Below, in pieces: positions 15,780-20,106 of a stretch of 20,106 nucleotides of DNA. The notes under the pieces are model-generated. The model was not told the DNA's origin, searched no databases, and worked only from the letters and a program-made list of their open reading frames with translations. Position 1 is the first letter of the stretch. Each line of letters starts with the position of its first letter. A program made the position numbers and the translations under genes. The stretch spans positions 1 through 20,106 of the forward strand of contig CATYEP010000016.1 in NCBI GenBank assembly GCA_958405585.1, in the 5' to 3' direction. The DNA comes from an uncultured Eubacteriales bacterium (lineage in GTDB: Bacteria > Bacillota > Clostridia > Christensenellales > Borkfalkiaceae).

Positions 15780-15820
15780 GTCCGATTCTCCGTTTTTTTA
15801 TCTGTATTTTCGTATGGCTT

Positions 15821-15849
15821 ATTTTAACATATTCCGATAAATTTGTAAA
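15821..15849 (-). promoter_or_regulatory. Promoter of tyrS
   Basis: Minus-strand TTTACA (15844-15849) and TAAAAT (15821-15826) are separated by 17 bases. The short leader leaves no space for a T-box. Confidence 0.7.
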
Positions 15850-15920
15850 CAACTGACCGCCTTTTTAACCGTTTTCCCAAAAAAATTTTTATTCCCGCCT
15901 TTTTACTTCCCCCGAAAGAA

Positions 15921-15949
15921 TTGATAATTTTTACCGTTTGTGGTATAAT
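15921..15949 (+). promoter_or_regulatory. Promoter of the IscU-like/GGGtGRT operon
   Basis: TTGATA (15921-15926) and TATAAT (15944-15949) are separated by 17 bases, one mismatch from consensus at the -35. Transcription would start near 15956. The leader of about 48 bases ends in GGAGG (15993-15997), seven bases before the ATG. It diverges from the tyrS promoter about 70 bases away. Confidence 0.85.
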
Positions 15950-16004
15950 CTATGACGGTTAAAACCGAAATCAATCATGTAAAATTTATATCGGAGGAAG
16001 TAAA

Positions 16005-16706
16005 ATGCAATATTCTCGCGAAGTTGAAGAAATGATTTGCGTTGCCAAAGGCCCCAATCACGGCCCCGCTCCCATCCCCGAAGAAGGAAAATGGGTTCAG
16101 GCAAAAGAGATCAAAGACATTTCCGGACTTACCCACGGCGTAGGCTGGTGTGCTCCGCAGCAGGGTACCTGCAAACTCACGCTCAACATCAAACAGGGCA
16201 TCATTCAGGAAGCACTCGTCGAAACGATCGGATGCTCCGGCATGACTCACTCCGCTGCTATGGCGGCTGAGATCCTGCCCAAGAAGACCCTCCTCGAAGC
16301 GCTCAACACAGACCTTGTCTGCGACGCGATCAATACCGCTATGCGCGAACTCTTCCTGCAGATCGTTTACGGAAGAAGCCAGTCCGCATTCTCCGACGAC
16401 GGTCTCGTCATCGGCGCAGGCCTGGAAGACCTCGGCAAAGGCAACCGTTCCCAGATCGGTACCATGTATTCCACTGCCGAAAAGGGCGTACGCTATCTCG
16501 AAATGACCGACGGCTATGTCACTCGCATGGCTCTCGACAAGAACAACGAGGTGATCGGTTACGAATTCGTCAATTTCGGTAAAATGATGGATTTCGTCAA
16601 GAGCGGCATGGACGCAAACGAAGCGCTCAAAAAAGCGCAGGGCCATTACGGCAGATTCACCGAAGCCGACGGGGCGGTCAAATACATCGATCCCCGTAAA
16701 CAGTAA
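16005..16706 (+). CDS. IscU/NifU-like iron-sulfur scaffold-family protein
   Basis: The central part resembles the IscU/NifU-N scaffold fold: VETIGCSGMTHSAAMAAEIL followed by KKTLLEAL corresponds to the IscU GCG...SS...E-GK-leea region around the second cluster cysteine. The 233-residue chain is much longer than IscU (about 130); its extra C-terminal half (from about 135) has no family I know. Cysteines are C12, C49 and C56 (WCAPQQGTC), C77 (IGCSG) and C106. The order differs enough from IscU that cluster binding is only inferred. Strong promoter and ribosome signals, with a codon pattern favouring ATC, GGC, CTC and AAC, suggest high expression. It lies 14 bases before the GGGtGRT gene. In public annotations such proteins in Clostridia are commonly called iron-sulfur cluster assembly scaffold proteins; the true role is open. 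Confidence 0.82.
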   Translation: MQYSREVEEMICVAKGPNHGPAPIPEEGKWVQAKEIKDISGLTHGVGWCAPQQGTCKLTLNIKQGIIQEALVETIGCSGMTHSAAMAAEILPKKTLLEALNTDLVCDAINTAMRELFLQIVYGRSQSAFSDDGLVIGAGLEDLGKGNRSQIGTMYSTAEKGVRYLEMTDGYVTRMALDKNNEVIGYEFVNFGKMMDFVKSGMDANEALKKAQGHYGRFTEADGAVKYIDPRKQ

Positions 16707-16720
16707 GGAGGTGCGCAATT

Positions 16721-17725
16721 ATGAGTATCACGTTTGAAGGTTACGAGAGAAGAATTAAACAGATCCAGCCCGTAATGGACAAGTACGGCATCAAGGATTT
16801 TGAAGACGCAAAGCGCATCTGCAACGAAAAAGGCTTCGACGCTTACGATATCGTCAAGAGCGTTCAGCCCATCGCTTTCGAAAATGCGGGCTGGGCTTAC
16901 ACCCTCGGCGCGGCAATCGCCATCAAAAAAGGCTGCAAAAAAGCTGCTGACGCAGCAGAAGCCATCGGCGAAGGTCTGCAGGCGTTCTGCATCCCCGGCT
17001 CCGTTGCCGACCAGCGTAAAGTCGGTATCGGCCACGGCAACCTCGCCGCTATGCTCCTGCGCGAAGAAACCGAATGCTTCTGCTTCCTCGCCGGACACGA
17101 ATCTTTCGCCGCTGCGGAAGGCGCGATCGGTATCGCCAAAAACGCAAACAAAGTCCGTAAAAATCCCCTGCGCGTTATCCTGAACGGCCTCGGCAAAGAC
17201 GCGGCATATATCATTTCGCGCATCAACGGATTTACCTACGTTCAGACAAAATATGATTACTATACCGGCAAAGTTACCATCGTTAAGGAAACCCCTTATT
17301 CCGACGGCGAACGCGCCAAAGTCCGTTGCTACGGTACCGACGACGTCAACGAAGGCGTTGCAATCATGATCATGGAAAAAGTCGACGTTTCCATCACCGG
17401 TAACTCCACCAACCCGACAAGATTCCAGCATCCCGTTGCAGGTACCTATAAAAAATGGGCTGTCGAAAACGGCAAGAAATATTTCTCCGTTGCCTCGGGC
17501 GGCGGCACGGGCAGAACTCTGCACCCCGATAACATGGCAGCCGGCCCTGCAAGCTACGGCATGACCGATACCATGGGCCGTATGCATTCCGACGCTCAAT
17601 TCGCAGGCTCTTCTTCCGTTCCTGCACACGTCGAAATGATGGGTCTGATCGGTATGGGCAACAACCCGATGGTCGGCGCTTCCGTCGCTGTCGCTGTTGC
17701 CGTACAGGAAGGTATGTCCAAGTAA
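16721..17725 (+). CDS. GGGtGRT protein (conserved family of unknown function)
   Basis: This 334-residue protein carries the motif that names its family, GGGTGRT at residues 260-266, followed by LHPDNMAAGPASYGMTDTMGRMHSD. That makes it a GGGtGRT (PF14057-type) protein; no biochemical function is established that I know of. It contains six cysteines (C34, C72, C90, C119, C121, C203), including a CFC pair at 119-121, and glycine-rich stretches such as GIGHGNLAAM (102-111). There is no signal peptide. Moderately hydrophobic stretches occur in the C-terminal region (about 305-328), but these are not clear membrane spans. The ATG at 16721 has an excellent AAGGAGGTG site. It follows the IscU-like gene by 14 bases and is closed by a perfect palindromic terminator. 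A joint role with the scaffold-like partner, perhaps in metal or cluster handling, is inference from linkage. Confidence 0.9.
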   Translation: MSITFEGYERRIKQIQPVMDKYGIKDFEDAKRICNEKGFDAYDIVKSVQPIAFENAGWAYTLGAAIAIKKGCKKAADAAEAIGEGLQAFCIPGSVADQRKVGIGHGNLAAMLLREETECFCFLAGHESFAAAEGAIGIAKNANKVRKNPLRVILNGLGKDAAYIISRINGFTYVQTKYDYYTGKVTIVKETPYSDGERAKVRCYGTDDVNEGVAIMIMEKVDVSITGNSTNPTRFQHPVAGTYKKWAVENGKKYFSVASGGGTGRTLHPDNMAAGPASYGMTDTMGRMHSDAQFAGSSSVPAHVEMMGLIGMGNNPMVGASVAVAVAVQEGMSK

Positions 17726-17752
17726 TTCAAAAAACTTTTTTATAACATGCGC

Positions 17753-17790
17753 AAAGCGGCGCGTCGGAAATTTCCGACGCGCCGCTTTTT
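17753..17790 (+). terminator. Perfect palindromic terminator after the GGGtGRT gene
   Basis: Eighteen bases (17753-17770) are exactly complementary to the next eighteen (17771-17788), forming a very stable GC-rich stem with its core around GCGGCGCGTCGG. The run of T (17786-17790) marks it as a plus-strand terminator. It also lies downstream of the convergent lipoprotein gene and may stop that transcript too, though the T tract in that direction is only three bases. Confidence 0.85.
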
Positions 17791-17870
17791 CCTTAACTTA
17801 ATTCATGCAAAAGGCATCAATTTTAGCCGCGCTTCTTCCTAAAGCCCCTTTAAAAAAGAGAGATACAAAT

Positions 17871-20018
17871 CTATTCTTTTTCCCACACGGCATACAACAC
17901 CGTACCGTGTTTTGTCTCCGTCAGAAACTTAAGTTGCAAGGTAACCTGAAGAGAATACTTTTCCCCGGATACTACCGTTTGAACGCGATCCTCCACCCCG
18001 CAGACAATTTCTCCGTTTTCTTCCAAAGCCCATCCTTTAAAAACATATCCGGCTCGCCGCGGCGCTATGATCTGTCCGCCAATAGCCCCTAACATCACAT
18101 TCGACGGGTGAACCCCGTCTTCTTCTTTTTTCAGAGTAAATGTCTTTACATAAGGGACTCCGTCATCGTAGCCAAACGCGCAGTCATACACAACATTGCA
18201 GTACATTTGCCATTTACGGTTGTCTCCAATACCGGGAAGTCCCGGCTCACCCCGGTACCAGCCTGCAGGCACTTCTTTCGGAGAATCGGTGTAAATGACT
18301 GCTTCCCGAAAAGCTTCCGCCCCCACCTTTTCCACGCTTGCAGGTAGGATCACCGTCAGCCCGATACAATTATCAAATGCCGACGAACCTATAATTTTTA
18401 CATTCTTGGGAATCGCAATAGAGCGATAGGCCATCCCGCATTGATCAAATGCGCACGACCCTATTTCTTCCAATCCATCGGGAAATACAACAGATGTAAG
18501 GTTTCCGCATTTTCGAAAGGCCCCGAATCCGATCTTTTTCAGCGTTGACGGAAATTTTACACTTGAGAGCGAAGATTGTGCAAAAGCATATTCTCCGATC
18601 GTCTCTACCCCTTCCGGAATTTGGATCTCCGTTACAGGAATACCGTAAAAAGCATAGTTTCCGATCTGTGTTACCCCCTGCGGAATAACACTCGCGGAAC
18701 AGCCCGCTACCAATACGTCTCCTGTATCTCCTCTGCCGATGATACAGTTGCCTTCACTTCGGTATGTAGGATTTGCTTCGTCTACCTTCAGCGACTTCAA
18801 CGATTTGCACGTCGCCGTGAGCCCGCCCGCTATATAATTTACCGACGCAGATATTTCTATACTTTCTACGCCCGCATTGCAGAAAATACCATAATCTGAA
18901 TCCGCTTCGCCGAGTTTTTCCACTCCATCTTCTATGATAACGGCGCGGAGATCTTCGCACTCCGTGAACGCCGCCTTCCCAACCGATTTAATGTTGCCGG
19001 GTATCACAATTTCCGTCAGATCTTTACAATACGCAAACGCATATTCACCGATCGATTTCACGGATTCAGGAATGATGCTTTCACAACACCCTGCTACCAG
19101 TTCATCGTCTTCAATGCGTATCACGCAGTTGTTCTCACTGCGGTATATTGTATTCCCTTCCGCTACCGTAAGCGATTCTATCCCCGTACTTCCGCTGACA
19201 AATAACGGAGAAATCTCCGTTACCGTGGAAGGCACTCTTACTTCTTTCAATGACGGACAAAACCCTAACGCGTAATGTGATATTGTCCTCAAACCTTCCG
19301 GCAGATCCAGCTCGCTCAACGACGAGCACCCATTCAATACTGACTGTGGAAGTGTCTCTATATTCTGCGGCAGCAGAATATGCTGCAAGGATACGCAATT
19401 CGCAAAAGCGTAATTACCTATTTCGGCTGTTCGCGGACAACCGACGCGAACCAAAGAGCGGCACTCAGCAAAAGCCTCTGTCCCAATACTCTTTACACTG
19501 TCCGCGATCAGAACTCCGGTCAGATTTTTACACCCCATGAAACCTTGCGGAAGTATGCGCGTAAAAGGTATCCCATTATAAGAAGAAGGAATAACGAGTT
19601 TTCCCTTTATCTGTTCGGCATCAACGGCACTTACCTCATATCCGCTTCCATCCTGCGTCAGCCGAAAACCCCATTCTTCCGCTATTTGAGGAATGTATGT
19701 CAATGTCTCCGACCACTCCGAATTATCATACGCACCGCGCAGCTCACCGTATGCCTGCACACGAAATTCATATTCGCGCGAATAAATCGCAATCGTAAAT
19801 ACACTGAATGCATTGGATTGTGTTTCGTACTGCTTTCCGTCCGCTTCTACAAGATATCCCTCCGCATTCTCAACCGCATCCCAACGCAGCGTCTCATCTT
19901 CTATTCGAAGCGACTGCGGCTTTTCTAAACGGGCTTCCCCGCTGCACGCAGCCAAACATGCCATCAGGCCCGCAGCCAATGCCAAAAAAAACACTATACT
20001 TATCTTTTTAATCCGCAT
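17871..20018 (-). CDS. Leucine-rich-repeat (BspA-like) lipoprotein with FN3-like and InlB-type repeat regions
   Basis: This 715-residue secreted protein starts with a lipoprotein signal (MRIKKISIVFFLALAAGLMA, then CLAACSG). The lipobox LAAC points to C25 as the lipid-anchored residue, with C21 as a less likely choice. An FN3-like domain follows at about 33-110 (LRWDAVENAEGYLVEADG...YEFRVQAYG). Then come many LRR_5/BspA repeats of the form IGxxAFxxCxxLxxVxIPxxV (about 115-565). The C-terminal 70 residues resemble the Listeria-Bacteroides (Flg_new/InlB-B) repeat (AGYVFKGWALEENGE...VLYAVWEKE). Two blocks contain a longer repeated unit (YRSENNCVI and YRSEGNCII, each followed by LVAGC). The start at 20018 was chosen because it gives the signal peptide. 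Such proteins are thought to mediate surface adhesion; no partner is visible nearby. Confidence 0.9.
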   Translation of the reverse strand: MRIKKISIVFFLALAAGLMACLAACSGEARLEKPQSLRIEDETLRWDAVENAEGYLVEADGKQYETQSNAFSVFTIAIYSREYEFRVQAYGELRGAYDNSEWSETLTYIPQIAEEWGFRLTQDGSGYEVSAVDAEQIKGKLVIPSSYNGIPFTRILPQGFMGCKNLTGVLIADSVKSIGTEAFAECRSLVRVGCPRTAEIGNYAFANCVSLQHILLPQNIETLPQSVLNGCSSLSELDLPEGLRTISHYALGFCPSLKEVRVPSTVTEISPLFVSGSTGIESLTVAEGNTIYRSENNCVIRIEDDELVAGCCESIIPESVKSIGEYAFAYCKDLTEIVIPGNIKSVGKAAFTECEDLRAVIIEDGVEKLGEADSDYGIFCNAGVESIEISASVNYIAGGLTATCKSLKSLKVDEANPTYRSEGNCIIGRGDTGDVLVAGCSASVIPQGVTQIGNYAFYGIPVTEIQIPEGVETIGEYAFAQSSLSSVKFPSTLKKIGFGAFRKCGNLTSVVFPDGLEEIGSCAFDQCGMAYRSIAIPKNVKIIGSSAFDNCIGLTVILPASVEKVGAEAFREAVIYTDSPKEVPAGWYRGEPGLPGIGDNRKWQMYCNVVYDCAFGYDDGVPYVKTFTLKKEEDGVHPSNVMLGAIGGQIIAPRRAGYVFKGWALEENGEIVCGVEDRVQTVVSGEKYSLQVTLQLKFLTETKHGTVLYAVWEKE

Positions 20019-20056
20019 TATTATATCCAAGCCCCCTATTCTGCCCGGCCGGTCCT

Positions 20057-20085
20057 GGGGGGCGCGGTGGGTTCGCGGACCCCCC
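20057..20085. repeat. G6/C6 hairpin in a GC-rich block near the window end
   Basis: G6 (20057-20062) and CGCG (20063-20066) pair with CGCG (20074-20077) and C6 (20080-20085), with a two-base bulge. The block from about 20041 to 20086 is far richer in G and C than the rest of the window. It may be a contig-end artefact or an unusual leader. No promoter for the lipoprotein gene could be placed here. Confidence 0.35.
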
Positions 20086-20106
20086 GGATAAAAAACCAAC
20101 CAGACC

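Noticed and set aside
15975..17629. Minus-strand open frames (247 and 327 codons) opposite the IscU-like and GGGtGRT genes
   Set aside because: The plus-strand genes have family motifs, a promoter, ribosome sites and a terminator; the opposite frames are shadows caused by biased codon use.
17791..17870. Separate terminator for the lipoprotein gene
   Set aside because: Only a tiny ATGC/GCAT hairpin without a T run is present; the shared palindrome at 17753-17788 is the only good candidate.

Overview
The window looks like a chromosomal segment of an uncultured, probably gut-associated anaerobe of the Firmicutes, most likely class Clostridia. The support is an EndoA/MazF protein that reads much like the Bacillus NdoA protein, sigma-A style promoters with 17-base spacers, strong GGAGG ribosome sites, a Clostridia-type IscU-like/GGGtGRT gene pair and a BspA-like leucine-rich-repeat lipoprotein. 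The genus cannot be fixed from the sequence. No tRNA, rRNA, CRISPR array, insertion sequence or phage gene was seen. Almost everything is on the minus strand; only one two-gene operon (16005-17725) is on the plus strand.

Layout, left to right. (1) 1-3910, minus: a glycosidase operon transcribed as GH36 then GH127 from a clear promoter at 3933-3961. The GH36 frame is broken by a one-base shift at an A4 run near 2944-2947, so it appears as two overlapping halves. (2) 4139-8382, minus: the araB-araD-araA operon (ribulokinase, ribulose-5-phosphate 4-epimerase, arabinose isomerase), with a strong promoter, an upstream paired AACGTT palindrome and an intrinsic terminator after araA. (3) 8437-11136, minus: recX, bifunctional nnrE-nnrD and a MazF/EndoA RNase toxin with no visible antitoxin, ending in a GC-rich terminator. 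(4) 11164-12693, minus: branched-chain aminotransferase coupled to a small unknown protein. (5) 12752-15849, minus: tyrS, a YigZ/IMPACT protein and a zinc-ribbon membrane protein, overlapping or nearly touching. (6) 15921-17790, plus: an IscU-like scaffold protein and a GGGtGRT protein from a near-consensus promoter, closed by a perfect 36-base palindromic terminator. (7) 17871-20018, minus: a secreted lipoprotein with FN3-like, LRR_5 and InlB-type repeat regions, followed by an oddly GC-rich stretch at the window edge.

How it works together: the left part forms a coherent L-arabinose module. GH127 releases L-arabinofuranose from beta-linked oligosaccharides; the GH36 enzyme may release alpha-galactose or, given the context, the stereochemically similar beta-L-arabinopyranose. 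AraA, AraB and AraD then convert arabinose to D-xylulose 5-phosphate. No sugar transporter or regulator gene lies in the window. The middle is housekeeping (aminoacylation, metabolite repair, recombination control, branched-chain amino acids). The strongest candidate for an undescribed system is the IscU-like/GGGtGRT pair, which has hallmarks of high expression but no established biochemical role that I know of.
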